This document shows positions 24,869-32,963 of a stretch of 32,973 nucleotides of DNA, one piece after another; position 1 is the first letter of the stretch; the number at the start of each line of letters is the position of its first letter. The translations under genes were made by a program, and so were the position numbers. Below the pieces are notes generated by a model. That model was not told the origin of the DNA. It made no database searches and worked only from the letters and a program-made list of their open reading frames with translations. Source of the DNA: Sphingomonas sp. CCH9-E2. GTDB lineage: Bacteria > Pseudomonadota > Alphaproteobacteria > Sphingomonadales > Sphingomonadaceae. The stretch covers positions 1-32,973 of the forward strand of contig NZ_LSJM01000030.1 of assembly GCF_001557215.1 (NCBI RefSeq), given 5' to 3'.

Positions 24869-26136
24869 TCGCTGCTGCTATTCCCCACTTCGGTCGCCGG
24901 TGCGCTCGGCTGGCTCGCGGCGCCGCCGCCGCGGCGGATGCGCAGCACGCCCGCGCCCTCCTGCACCTGCCACCCCCGCGCCTCCAGTGCCGCGCGCAAC
25001 GACGCCTGGCTGCCGTCATAGGTCACGCGCATCAGCGACACGCCGCCCAGCGCCGTGCTGGTCGTAATCGCCGAGCTGACCCCCGGCACGACGCGCAACG
25101 CCGCCTCACCACCGGTCAGTGCGCCGACGGTCGGGGTATCGAACTGGATCGTGATCGCCGTACCGGTTGCGACAGCGGGGGTTTCGCCAGTATCGATCAG
25201 CTCTTCCGCGCCGGTTTCTTCGAGCGGCACGACGGGACGCGGCGGCTCGGTAACGAGCAATCGGTCGGGCTTGAGGATGCCTGCGCGCAACGCGTCCTGA
25301 TACGCCTTGTCGATCCGCGCGATGCCCGCGTCGATCAGCGCCGGGATCGCATTCCCGTCATTCACGCGCAGCACGAATTGGGCGAGCCGGACATTGTCGG
25401 GCCCATGCCCGGCGGTGAAGATGCCGGTGACCGGCCCGCCGGGATAGCTGCGCCGCAGCTCGACCGTCGGCACCAGAATGTCGGTCGCGCCATATTGATC
25501 GAGGATCGATCGCCACCATCCGCGCCCGCGGCGCGCCACCTGGCCAGCATTCATCAACAGCCGGTCGGGGCCGGAGCCATTGGGGCGGACATAGTCGATC
25601 GCGCTGTTGCCGGTGCGGAATCGCGCCCAGCCCTCGGCAAAGGCGCTGCTCCCTTCGAACACGCGGTGCGTGCCGCCGGATATCTGCACCGGCACCAGCA
25701 GCATCGGCGGCGATCGCATGAGCGTGCCGCCCACGCCCAGGATCGACGCCGCGCGGTTGCGGTCGAACAACACGCCCAGCCGCGCGACATAGCGATTGGG
25801 CCCGATCTGCTCATTTTCGACCACGATGCCGGTGACCAGACCGTCGAGCGCCGAATCGGACAGCGTGGATGGAGACCCGGTCAGCTGCCGCGCCAGCATC
25901 GACCAGCCCTTGCGCTGCGCCAGCCGCCACCCGCCCAGCCGCGCCGCCTCCGCGCTCTTGCCGCGCACATCGACATCGACGCCGCTGACCTCGAAACTCC
26001 CCGAGCTGTTGCCCGCGTCCTGGCTCGCATCGGCCTTGGCCGCGCCCTTTCCGGACTGCGCGACGGCAAACCCGGCGGACGCAAGCAGGGCGGCGATGCC
26101 GATCGCGGCGATGGCGGGAGAGGGACGGACAAACAT
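24865..26136 (-). CDS. DUF2066 domain-containing exported protein
   Basis: A 423-aa protein with an N-terminal signal peptide (hydrophobic AIAAIGIAALLASAGFAVA, cleavage after AVA at about residue 26). ATG 26136 follows an AAAAGGG element; the frame is open 33 codons further upstream, across the REP repeat, but that extension has no signal and no recognisable sequence. The DUF2066 part spans about residues 50-260, with a gap region (SGGTHRVFEGSSAFAEGW) typical of the alphaproteobacterial form. The C-terminal 130 residues contain low-complexity Pro/Glu and a repeated GALTGGEAALRVVPGV-type beta segment. Function is unknown. It leads the hda-ppk1-ppx run. Confidence 0.85.
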   Translation of the reverse strand: MFVRPSPAIAAIGIAALLASAGFAVAQSGKGAAKADASQDAGNSSGSFEVSGVDVDVRGKSAEAARLGGWRLAQRKGWSMLARQLTGSPSTLSDSALDGLVTGIVVENEQIGPNRYVARLGVLFDRNRAASILGVGGTLMRSPPMLLVPVQISGGTHRVFEGSSAFAEGWARFRTGNSAIDYVRPNGSGPDRLLMNAGQVARRGRGWWRSILDQYGATDILVPTVELRRSYPGGPVTGIFTAGHGPDNVRLAQFVLRVNDGNAIPALIDAGIARIDKAYQDALRAGILKPDRLLVTEPPRPVVPLEETGAEELIDTGETPAVATGTAITIQFDTPTVGALTGGEAALRVVPGVSSAITTSTALGGVSLMRVTYDGSQASLRAALEARGWQVQEGAGVLRIRRGGGAASQPSAPATEVGNSSSE

Positions 26137-26190
26137 TCCGCGCCCTTTTGGCGAAGCGGGCGTGGAAATCCAAGCGCTATCCTCCCCTAT

Positions 26191-26278
26191 CGTCGTCCTG
26201 GGCTTGACCCGGGACAGGGCTTTCCTGGCCGTCATGAACGGAAGAAGCCCCGGCCCGGGTCAAGCCGGGGCAGACGAG
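26191..26278. repeat. REP-like inverted repeat pair upstream of purM
   Basis: Two arms of 30 nt (about 26191-26220 and 26247-26278, inverted) match at 24 of 30 aligned positions and share the core GGCTTGACCCGGG. They could fold into a long imperfect cruciform or RNA hairpin with a loop of about 25 nt. The same core recurs at the right edge of the window, so this is a dispersed element, here in the 212-nt divergent gap between the DUF2066 gene and purM. Confidence 0.8.
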
Positions 26279-26348
26279 AAGGGTTGGCGCGCGGTTTCTG
26301 TACGATCAACGGTTCCGCTTTGGACGCCCCGGCGCTAAGCGCAGCCAC

Positions 26349-27443
26349 ATGACCGATCCCGAGTCCTATACCTACGCCCAGGCGGGCGTTTCGATCGACG
26401 CCGGCAATGCGCTGGTTCGTGCCATCGCTCCGCTCGCCCGCTCCACGCGCCGACCGGGCGCCGACGCCGATCTTGGCGGGTTCGGCGGCCTGTTCGACCT
26501 CAAGGCAGCCGGGTTCACCGATCCGCTGCTGGTCGCGGCGAATGACGGCGTCGGAACCAAGCTCAAGCTCGCGATCGATCACGACTCGCACGACGGCGTC
26601 GGCATCGACCTCGTCGCGATGTGCGCCAACGATCTTGTCGTCCAGGGTGCCGAGCCGCTGTTCTTCCTCGACTATTTCGCCACCGGAAAGCTGGTCAACG
26701 GCGTCGCCGAGCGCGTGATCGCGGGCATTGCCGAGGGCTGTAAGCAGGCTGGCTGCGCGCTGATCGGCGGCGAGACTGCCGAGATGCCCGGCATGTACGC
26801 CGATGGCGACTATGACCTCGCCGGCTTTTGCGTCGGCGCGGTCGAACGCGACCAGCTGCTCGACGGCACGAAGATCGCGCCGGGCGACGTCATCCTCGGC
26901 CTTGCCTCGAGCGGCGTTCATTCCAACGGTTATTCGCTCGTCCGCCGCCTCGCCGCGGACAAGGGCTGGAAGCTCAACCGCCCCGCGCTGTTCGATCCCG
27001 AAGTGATCCTGCTTGACGCGCTGATGGCGCCGACCCGTATTTATGTGCGAAGTCTGCTTCCACAACTTCGCAAAGGCACGATCCGCGGCCTCGCCCATAT
27101 CACCGGCGGCGGCTTGCTCGAAAACATCCCGCGCGTCCTCCCTGAGGGCTGCCACGCCCGCGTCGATGCCGACAGCTGGACCCAGCCGCGCCTGATGGCG
27201 TTTCTCCAGGCACAGGGGAATATCGAGCCGCAGGAAATGGCGCGCACGTTCAACTGCGGCATCGGCATGGTCGCGGTGGTCGCGGCGGATCAGGCGGATA
27301 TGGTCGCCGCCGAGCTCGAAGCGGCGGGCGAGACCGTCCACCGCATCGGCACGATCGAAGCCGGTCCGCGCGGCTGCACCGTCTCGGGCAGCATCGAGAC
27401 GTGGAGCGCGCGCGCCGATTGGGAAGCGACGCATCATGCCTGA
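26349..27443 (+). CDS. purM: Phosphoribosylformylglycinamidine cyclo-ligase (AIR synthetase)
   Basis: ATP-dependent ligase that closes the imidazole ring of aminoimidazole ribonucleotide in de novo purine synthesis. 364 aa, standard length plus a small C-terminal tail. Visible motifs are [15 protein letters not shown] at the N-terminus, the ATP/metal segment [29 protein letters not shown], the conserved [11 protein letters not shown] loop and [18 protein letters not shown] near the C-terminal domain. ATG 26349 has only a weak Shine-Dalgarno in AAGCGCAGCC. It precedes purN by 63 nt and both are on the plus strand. Confidence 0.97.
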   Translation: MTDPESYTYAQAGVSIDAGNALVRAIAPLARSTRRPGADADLGGFGGLFDLKAAGFTDPLLVAANDGVGTKLKLAIDHDSHDGVGIDLVAMCANDLVVQGAEPLFFLDYFATGKLVNGVAERVIAGIAEGCKQAGCALIGGETAEMPGMYADGDYDLAGFCVGAVERDQLLDGTKIAPGDVILGLASSGVHSNGYSLVRRLAADKGWKLNRPALFDPEVILLDALMAPTRIYVRSLLPQLRKGTIRGLAHITGGGLLENIPRVLPEGCHARVDADSWTQPRLMAFLQAQGNIEPQEMARTFNCGIGMVAVVAADQADMVAAELEAAGETVHRIGTIEAGPRGCTVSGSIETWSARADWEATHHA

Positions 27444-27444
27444 T

Positions 27445-27502
27445 CTCCCCTCCCGCTTATGGGAGGGTTGCTTCTTTCTCCCCTCCCGCTTGCGGGAGGG
27501 GA
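27445..27502. repeat. Tandem GC-rich hairpin repeat between purM and purN
   Basis: Two related hairpins: CCCTCCC-gcttat-GGGAGGG at 27448-27467, and CCCCTCCCGC-TT-GCGGGAGGGG at 27480-27501, which has an 11-bp stem counting the flanking T-A pair at 27479/27502. The stems share the CCTCCC/GGGAGG sequence, as expected of a duplicated short dispersed element. The right arm contains the purN Shine-Dalgarno. Confidence 0.75.
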
Positions 27503-27506
27503 ATGG

Positions 27507-28073
27507 ATGAAACGCAAACTCGGCATCCTCATCTCCGGTCGCGGCTCCAACATGCAAGCGCTGGTCGCGGGATCGCGCGCAGCTGACTCGCCCTATGAGG
27601 TGGCGCTCGTCGCTTCCGACAAGCCCGACGCCCCCGGCCTCGCCTGGGCGGCAGAGCAGGGAATCCCGACCTTCGCCCAATCCCCCAAGGGCATGTCCAA
27701 GCCCGAGTACGAAACCGCCATCGACGCCGCCCTCCGCAGCGCCGATGTCGAAGCCATCGCACTGGCCGGTTACATGCGCCTTCTATCCGACGACTTCGTC
27801 GCGCGCTGGCGCGGGCGGATCGTCAATATCCACCCCTCGCTGCTCCCGCTCTACAAGGGCCTCGACACCCACGCCCGCGCGATCGCGGCGCGCGACAGCC
27901 ATGGCGGCTGCTCGGTGCATATCGTCACCGAAGAGCTCGATGGCGGCGACGTGCTCGGGCAGGCGAAAGTCCAGATCCTCCCCGGCGACACGCCCGCGAC
28001 CCTGGCCGAACGCGTCCTTGCCGAGGAACACAAGCTCTATCCCCGCATTGTCGCACAATGGCTGAGCCAATGA
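27507..28073 (+). CDS. purN: Phosphoribosylglycinamide formyltransferase
   Basis: Transfers a formyl group from 10-formyltetrahydrofolate to GAR, the third step of purine synthesis. 188 aa, normal length. The P-loop SGRGSN is at 10-15, and the catalytic triad is N107 and H109 in NIHPSLLP and D145 in ELDGGDV. ATG 27507 follows GGAGGGG with 5 nt spacing; that Shine-Dalgarno lies in the right arm of the hairpin repeat at 27480-27501. The stop overlaps the ATG at 28070 of the YjbR-type gene (ATGA). Confidence 0.97.
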   Translation: MKRKLGILISGRGSNMQALVAGSRAADSPYEVALVASDKPDAPGLAWAAEQGIPTFAQSPKGMSKPEYETAIDAALRSADVEAIALAGYMRLLSDDFVARWRGRIVNIHPSLLPLYKGLDTHARAIAARDSHGGCSVHIVTEELDGGDVLGQAKVQILPGDTPATLAERVLAEEHKLYPRIVAQWLSQ

Positions 28074-28447
28074 CCCCGCAGGCGATCGAGGCGCTGGAGA
28101 AACTCCGCACCATCGCCCTTGCCCTGCCCGAATCCGACGAGAAGCTCTCGCACGGCATGCCCGCCTTCTTCATTACGAAGGGCAAGATGTTCGCCTATTT
28201 CTGGCACGCCCATCATGGCGATTCCGTCACCGCGGCGATCGTCAAGACCAGCGGCCCGGAGGAGCAGGCGACGCTGATCGAGATGGAGCCCGTCCTCTAT
28301 TACCGCCCACCCTATTTCGGCCCATCGGGCTGGGTCGGCATGCATCTCGACCGGCCCGACACCGATTGGGACCGGGTCGGCGACCGGGTCGCGATCAGCT
28401 GGGAATTGGTCGCGCCACGCCGCCTGCTCGAAGCGGGCGGACGCTGA
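28070..28447 (+). CDS. MmcQ/YjbR-family DNA-binding protein
   Basis: A 125-aa protein of the YjbR/MmcQ fold. The pattern is a helix (AIEALEKLRTIALALPES), then SHGMPAFFITKGKMFAYFWHAHHG, EMEPVLYYRPPYFGPSGWVGMHLD and a final LVAPRRLLEAGG helix. Members are named DNA-binding from structural resemblance; the cellular role is unproven. ATG 28070 overlaps the purN stop (ATGA) and is preferred over ATG 28058, 4 codons upstream, because of this coupling. It is likely the last gene of the purM-purN transcript. Confidence 0.85.
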   Translation: MTPQAIEALEKLRTIALALPESDEKLSHGMPAFFITKGKMFAYFWHAHHGDSVTAAIVKTSGPEEQATLIEMEPVLYYRPPYFGPSGWVGMHLDRPDTDWDRVGDRVAISWELVAPRRLLEAGGR

Positions 28448-28507
28448 CCGAAAGCAACACATAGCGGCTGAAAATTGCGGGATATTTTGCAGCAGCAGCG
28501 CGTTTCG

Positions 28508-28531
28508 CCCCGTTATCGCACATAACAGGGG
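28508..28531 (+). other. Stem-loop upstream of the small 66-aa gene
   Basis: CCCCGTTAT (28508-28516) pairs with ATAAC-a-GGGG (28522-28531) with one bulged A and a 5-nt loop. The GGGG of the right arm is part of the likely Shine-Dalgarno (GGGGAAG) of the gene starting at 28543. Regulation by this hairpin is an inference. Confidence 0.4.
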
Positions 28532-28542
28532 AAGTCAGGGCA

Positions 28543-28743
28543 ATGCACGGGCACGGACGCGAACCACATGCGAAGTCGGGCGTCGCCAGCGCCGAAGCGG
28601 GGTTGGTCCTGCTCGACGGACCGGACGGTGTCGCCATCGCCATGACCCCCGACGCAGCCGAAGCGACCGCACTCAGCCTGCAGCAGGCCGCAGCCGAGGC
28701 CCGCGCCCAGCCGTCGGCACCGCCTCCGTCGCCCGGTCTTTGA
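28543..28743 (+). CDS. Small hypothetical protein
   Basis: A 66-aa reading frame with AGGGGAAG ending 8 nt before ATG 28543. The protein is soluble, without a signal peptide or membrane segment: a polar N-terminus (MHGHGREPHAKSGVASAEAG), a beta-like LVLLDGPDGVAIAMTPDAAEAT core, then an Ala/Gln helix and a Pro-rich tail. The core has the regular hydrophobic pattern of a folded domain, which supports a real gene. I do not recognise a function. It sits alone between the YjbR-type gene and the EEP-family gene, 44 nt from the next start. Confidence 0.65.
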   Translation: MHGHGREPHAKSGVASAEAGLVLLDGPDGVAIAMTPDAAEATALSLQQAAAEARAQPSAPPPSPGL

Positions 28744-28786
28744 TCCGGCCCTTGCGTCGCATCGTTACGCCGCCCAAACAGGTTCG

Positions 28787-29482
28787 ATGCTGAAAGTTGC
28801 CAGCTACAATATGCGCAAGGCGATTGGCACCGATCGCCGCCGCCGCCCCGAGCGTACGCTGGAGGTGCTGCGCGAGGTGGATGCCGATGTCATCGCGCTG
28901 CAGGAATGCGATCGCCGGTTCGGACAGCGCCAGGGCGTGATCCCGCTCCACATGCTGGAGGAGCACAGCCCGTGGAAGGCGGTGTCGTTCGGCGTCCGCT
29001 CCGGATCGATGGGCTGGCACGGCAATGCGATACTCGTGCGCAAGGACGCACAAATCCTCGATTACGAGATCATTCACCTGCCCGCGCTCGAGCCGCGTGG
29101 CGCGGTAATGGCCGATCTGCGCATCGGCGGCGAAAGCCTGCGCGTGGTCGGCATGCACCTCGACCTGTCGGGCCTGTGGCGGCGGCGCCAGGCGCATGCG
29201 ATCCTGACCCATTTGGCGAGCAGCGAGCGGGCGATGCCGACGGTGATGATGGGCGACCTCAACGACTGGAGCGCGCAGTCGGGGTGCCTGCGCGATTTCG
29301 GCAAGGAGTTCAGTTTCGCGCCGACCGGCCGCTCGTTCCACGCGCGCCGCCCCGTTGCGCGGCTCGACCGCATCATGGTGTCGGCCGACCTCAGCATCGG
29401 TGATTGCGGCGTCAATGACAGCGCCGCCGCGCGCACCGCATCCGATCACCTGCCCGTCTGGGCCGAAGTGCGGCGCGGCTGA
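28787..29482 (+). CDS. Endonuclease/exonuclease/phosphatase-family hydrolase
   Basis: A 231-aa metal-dependent phosphodiesterase fold. Visible family residues are the N-terminal Asn in VASYNMRKA, the metal-binding Glu in ALQECDRR at about residue 44, the VGMHLDLSG strand, GDLNDW with catalytic Asp and Asn at about 162-167, and SDHLPV with the catalytic His near the C-terminus. There is no signal peptide, so a cytosolic location is likely. EEP enzymes act on DNA, phosphoinositides, sphingomyelin and nucleotides, and nothing here picks one. It precedes the patatin-like gene by 2 nt, so a linked lipid-phosphate role is possible but unproven. Confidence 0.87.
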   Translation: MLKVASYNMRKAIGTDRRRRPERTLEVLREVDADVIALQECDRRFGQRQGVIPLHMLEEHSPWKAVSFGVRSGSMGWHGNAILVRKDAQILDYEIIHLPALEPRGAVMADLRIGGESLRVVGMHLDLSGLWRRRQAHAILTHLASSERAMPTVMMGDLNDWSAQSGCLRDFGKEFSFAPTGRSFHARRPVARLDRIMVSADLSIGDCGVNDSAAARTASDHLPVWAEVRRG

Positions 29483-29484
29483 GC

Positions 29485-31779
29485 GTGCAGGACAAGGAAC
29501 TTCGCCTCGCGCTCGTCTGCTATGGCGGGATCAGCCTTGCCATCTACATGCACGGCATCACCAAGGAGATCTGGCACCTCGCCCGCGCCAGCCGCGCGCA
29601 CCGCGATCTCGAACCTGCGACCGGAGCCAGCGAGCGCGTCTATCACGCGCTGCTCGATTCGATCGGGGATGAGGCCGGGCTGAACCTGCGCGTGATGGTC
29701 GATATCGTCGCCGGGGCCAGCGCCGGGGGGATCAACGGAGTGTTCCTGGCGCAGGCGGTGACCAGCGGCCAGTCGCTCGACCCGCTCACCGATCTGTGGC
29801 TCGAAGTCGCCGATGTCGACGCGCTGCTCAACCCGGACCACGGCCCGTCGCACCGCTTTGCGAAGATGTGGGCTGTGCCGATCGCATGGATGCTCGCCGG
29901 ACGCGACTCGACGGTGAAGACCACGGTCGAGCCCGCCGCCCAGGCCGAGGTGCGCGCCAAGCTCGAACGCTTCGTCCGCTCGCGCTGGTTCGAACCGCCT
30001 TTTGGCGGCAAGCAGCTGATGAACATGCTGCTCGACGCGCTGGAGACGATGCGCGACGCCCCTGCCGGGCCGCGCCTGTTGCCCGATGGCCAGCCGCTCG
30101 ACCTGTTCGTCACCGTCACCGATTTTCGCGGCCATCCCGAGCGGCTCAAGCTCAACTCACCGCCCGAAGTGGTCGAAACCGAACACCGCCTGATCTTCTC
30201 GTTCAGCGACCATGGCGGCAGCGACACCCCGCTGGGTGATCCGGCCGAGCTCGCCTTCGCCGCGCGCGCGACCTCCAGCTTCCCCGGCGCATTCCCGCCC
30301 GCCACCGTCGCCGAAGTCGATGCCGTGCTCGCCGAACGTGGCAGCAGCTGGCCAGGGCGGAGCAGCTTTCTCGAACATGCCCTGCCGCGCCAGTTCGCCG
30401 CCGGGGTTGCCGAAACCGCACCGCTGATCGACGGGTCGGTGCTCGCCAATGCGCCGTTCCGTCCGGCGATGGACGCGCTGCGCGAACGCCCCGCGCGCCG
30501 TCAGATCGACCGCCGCTTCGTGTTCATCGATCCCACGCCCGGCTATCGCATCGCCAGTCCCGGCCCGGGTCCACAGGAAAGCCCCGGCTTTTTCCGCACC
30601 ATCATCGGCGCACTGTCCGAACTGCCGCGCCAGCAGCCGATCCGCGACAATCTGGAATCGCTCGGCCAGCGTTCGGCGCAGATCGAGCGGATGCTGGCGA
30701 TCATCGAACGCATCCGCGCAGAGGTGGAGGGGCAGGTCGAATCGCTGTTCGGCTACACGCTGTTCCTCGACTATCCGACGCCCAAACGCCTCGCCGCATG
30801 GCGCGCCCGCGCGCAGCAGGCGGCGGCATCGCGCGCCGGCTATGGCCACGCCGCTTATGGGCTGCTCAAGGTCGAGGGCGTGGCCGACCGGATCGCGACC
30901 CATCTCAACCAGATCGCCGATTTGCACGGGTCGGAACGGTGGCGGCGGATGCGCGCGGCGATCGGGGCCGAGATCGAACGGCGCTGCGCCGACGATTTCA
31001 GCACCAGCCATAATTCCTCCGCCAGCCCCGCCACCCTCGACCTGCTGCGTGCGCACGATCTGGGCTTTCGCATCCGCCGCCTGCGCCTGCTTGCCCGCCG
31101 CGCGACCGAGCTGGATCAGGACAATAGCCGCGCCGAACTCGCCCCGATCCGCACCGCCATCTACGAATCGCTCGCCGGCTATCTCGAATGCCAGCGCGCC
31201 GACCCGTTTCTCGGCATGCGCGAATCGATCCGCTCGCCCGATTGCGATGCCGGCGCGCTGATGGACGAACTCGCCGCGCGGATGGACTTGCGGACGCTCG
31301 ATGACGAGACCGATGCGCGGCTTTCGGAAGGGCTGAGCCAGCTCCCGCGCGACCTGCGCCGCCCGATGCTGCTCGCCTATCTCGGCTTCCCCTTCTTCGA
31401 TATCGCGACGCTTCCGCTGCTGCGCGGTGAGGGGCTCAACGAGTTCGACCCGATCCGCGTCGATCGCATCTCGCCGGACGATGCCTGCGCGATCCGCAGC
31501 GGCGGCGCGGCGGCGACGCTCAAGGGCATTCAGTTCAACAATTTCGGTGCCTTCTTCAGCCGCGCCTATCGTGAGAATGACTATCTCTGGGGCCGTCTCC
31601 ACGGCGCGGACCGGCTGGTCGACATCATCCTGTCGACCCTGCCCCTCGGCGCGCGCCTCGCCCCCGGTCGCGTCACGACGATCAAGCGTGAGCTGTTCCT
31701 CGCCATCCTCGACGAAGAGGAACCGCGCCTTACCTCCGTGCCCGGGCTGTTCACCCAGCTGCGCGCCGAAATCGGCTGA
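29485..31779 (+). CDS. Patatin-like phospholipase-type protein
   Basis: A large (764 aa) patatin-fold protein. The N-terminal patatin domain has the oxyanion loop in CYGGISLAIYMHG, nucleophile S79 in GASAG, and the dyad Asp D316 in DGSVLAN. The remaining ~430 residues are helical and belong to the long bacterial patatin-like protein subgroup rather than to plant patatins. There is no signal peptide or clear membrane helix. GTG 29485 starts the protein two bases after the EEP stop; the first conserved strand begins only 6 residues later, so a later start is excluded. It may release fatty acids from phospholipids; substrate is not defined by the sequence. Confidence 0.88.
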   Translation: MQDKELRLALVCYGGISLAIYMHGITKEIWHLARASRAHRDLEPATGASERVYHALLDSIGDEAGLNLRVMVDIVAGASAGGINGVFLAQAVTSGQSLDPLTDLWLEVADVDALLNPDHGPSHRFAKMWAVPIAWMLAGRDSTVKTTVEPAAQAEVRAKLERFVRSRWFEPPFGGKQLMNMLLDALETMRDAPAGPRLLPDGQPLDLFVTVTDFRGHPERLKLNSPPEVVETEHRLIFSFSDHGGSDTPLGDPAELAFAARATSSFPGAFPPATVAEVDAVLAERGSSWPGRSSFLEHALPRQFAAGVAETAPLIDGSVLANAPFRPAMDALRERPARRQIDRRFVFIDPTPGYRIASPGPGPQESPGFFRTIIGALSELPRQQPIRDNLESLGQRSAQIERMLAIIERIRAEVEGQVESLFGYTLFLDYPTPKRLAAWRARAQQAAASRAGYGHAAYGLLKVEGVADRIATHLNQIADLHGSERWRRMRAAIGAEIERRCADDFSTSHNSSASPATLDLLRAHDLGFRIRRLRLLARRATELDQDNSRAELAPIRTAIYESLAGYLECQRADPFLGMRESIRSPDCDAGALMDELAARMDLRTLDDETDARLSEGLSQLPRDLRRPMLLAYLGFPFFDIATLPLLRGEGLNEFDPIRVDRISPDDACAIRSGGAAATLKGIQFNNFGAFFSRAYRENDYLWGRLHGADRLVDIILSTLPLGARLAPGRVTTIKRELFLAILDEEEPRLTSVPGLFTQLRAEIG

Positions 31780-31842
31780 GGCTGGTCAAGCGGGCGGTCC
31801 GGGCCTAAGCTGCCGTCACACGCAACAGGGTGATCGCAGCGG

Positions 31843-32190
31843 ATGCAGTTTCTGAAGGCTTTGTTCTGGTTCCTGCTCCTCGGCCTCGCGGCCGCATTTG
31901 CGGTGACCAACTGGCATCCGGTCGAGATTCACCTGTGGAGCGGCCTGATTGCGGACGTGAACCTGCCCTTCCTGCTGCTCGTCGTGTATCTCGGCGGACT
32001 GCTGCCGATGCTGGCGATCTACCACACGGTGCGCTGGCGCATGCGCAGCCGGATCGCGATGCTGGAGCGCACGGTCGACTCACTCCGCCCGGTCCCGACC
32101 GCAGCGCCCGCACCGGTCGTCGCGACCGATCCCGGCGATCTCGACACCCCGCCCGAAGCGCCGTCCGCGCCCCCGCTGGTCACGCCCTGA
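31843..32190 (+). CDS. LapA-domain (DUF1049) membrane protein
   Basis: A 115-aa inner-membrane protein. Two hydrophobic helices lie at about 4-24 and 43-63, joined by a short segment with NWHPVEIHLWSG, the usual LapA arrangement, followed by a basic segment (RWRMRSRIAMLERTV) and a low-complexity Pro/Ala tail. In E. coli, LapA works with LapB in lipopolysaccharide assembly control; a similar role here is inference from the family only. It begins 63 nt after the patatin-like gene and ends 10 nt before pyrF, which fits the common LapA-pyrF neighbourhood of Gram-negative bacteria. Confidence 0.85.
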   Translation: MQFLKALFWFLLLGLAAAFAVTNWHPVEIHLWSGLIADVNLPFLLLVVYLGGLLPMLAIYHTVRWRMRSRIAMLERTVDSLRPVPTAAPAPVVATDPGDLDTPPEAPSAPPLVTP

Positions 32191-32200
32191 GTCCACACCG

Positions 32201-32872
32201 ATGAGCCCGATCTACGTCGCCCTCGACACCCCCGACATCGAACGCGCCAAGGCAATCGCGACCCGCGTCCGCCACCATGTCGGCGGGATCAAGCTCGGCC
32301 TCGAATTCTTCATGGCGAACGGCCGCCACGGCGTGCACGAAATGGCCGATATCGGCCTGCCGATCTTCCTCGACCTCAAATTCCACGACATCCCCAATAC
32401 GGTGGGCAAGGCGGTGCAGGCGCTCCGCCCGCTCGAACCCGCGATCATCACGGTTCATGCCTCGGGCGGCCGCGCGATGCTGGAGGATGCGAAAGCCGCC
32501 GCGCCGACGGGGACCAAGGTCGTCGCGGTAACGATGCTCACCAGCCTCGACGCCAATGACCTCAGCTCGATCGGCCTGTCTCCCAACCCGCACGAACAGG
32601 TCGTCCGCCTCGCCGAACTCGCCAAGTCCGCCGGCGTCGACGGCATTGTCTGCTCGGGCGAGGAAGTGAAGGCCGCGCACGCCGCATGGAAAGATGGCTT
32701 TTTCGTCGTCCCGGGCGTGCGCCCATCGAATGGCCACACCGGCGACCAGAAGCGCGTCGTCACCCCCCGCGCCGCGCTCGACGCCGGCGCCTCGATCCTC
32801 GTCATCGGCCGCCCGATCACGCAGGCGCAAGACCCCGACCTCGCCGCGCGCGAGATCGAGGCGACGCTTTAA
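32201..32872 (+). CDS. pyrF: Orotidine 5'-phosphate decarboxylase
   Basis: Final enzyme of UMP synthesis, removing CO2 from OMP. 223 aa with the (beta/alpha)8 fold: K31 in GIKLGLEFF, the catalytic Asp-Lys-Asp set D58-K60-D63 in FLDLKFHDIPNT, a phosphate-binding loop near PGVRPSNG, and IGRPIT at the end. All key residues are present. ATG 32201 lies 10 nt after the LapA stop. A REP-like repeat starts 8 nt after its stop. Confidence 0.97.
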   Translation: MSPIYVALDTPDIERAKAIATRVRHHVGGIKLGLEFFMANGRHGVHEMADIGLPIFLDLKFHDIPNTVGKAVQALRPLEPAIITVHASGGRAMLEDAKAAAPTGTKVVAVTMLTSLDANDLSSIGLSPNPHEQVVRLAELAKSAGVDGIVCSGEEVKAAHAAWKDGFFVVPGVRPSNGHTGDQKRVVTPRAALDAGASILVIGRPITQAQDPDLAAREIEATL

Positions 32873-32879
32873 CCACTTT

Positions 32880-32963
32880 CGTCACCCCGGGCTTGACCCG
32901 GGGTCAGGCTTCTTGTTCCCGGCTGCAAGAACAGCGCTCCCCGGATCGCACGCGGGGTCACGA
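32880..32963. repeat. REP-like inverted repeat pair after pyrF
   Basis: The left arm (32880-32903) contains ACCCCGGG-CTTGA-CCCGGGGT, a hairpin with an 8-bp stem, with the GGCTTGACCCGGG core of the copy near 26200. A second arm at about 32939-32962 is inverted and matches at 18 of 24 positions. Between them TTCTTG and CAAGAA also pair. No T-tract follows, so it is a weak terminator at best. Confidence 0.75.
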
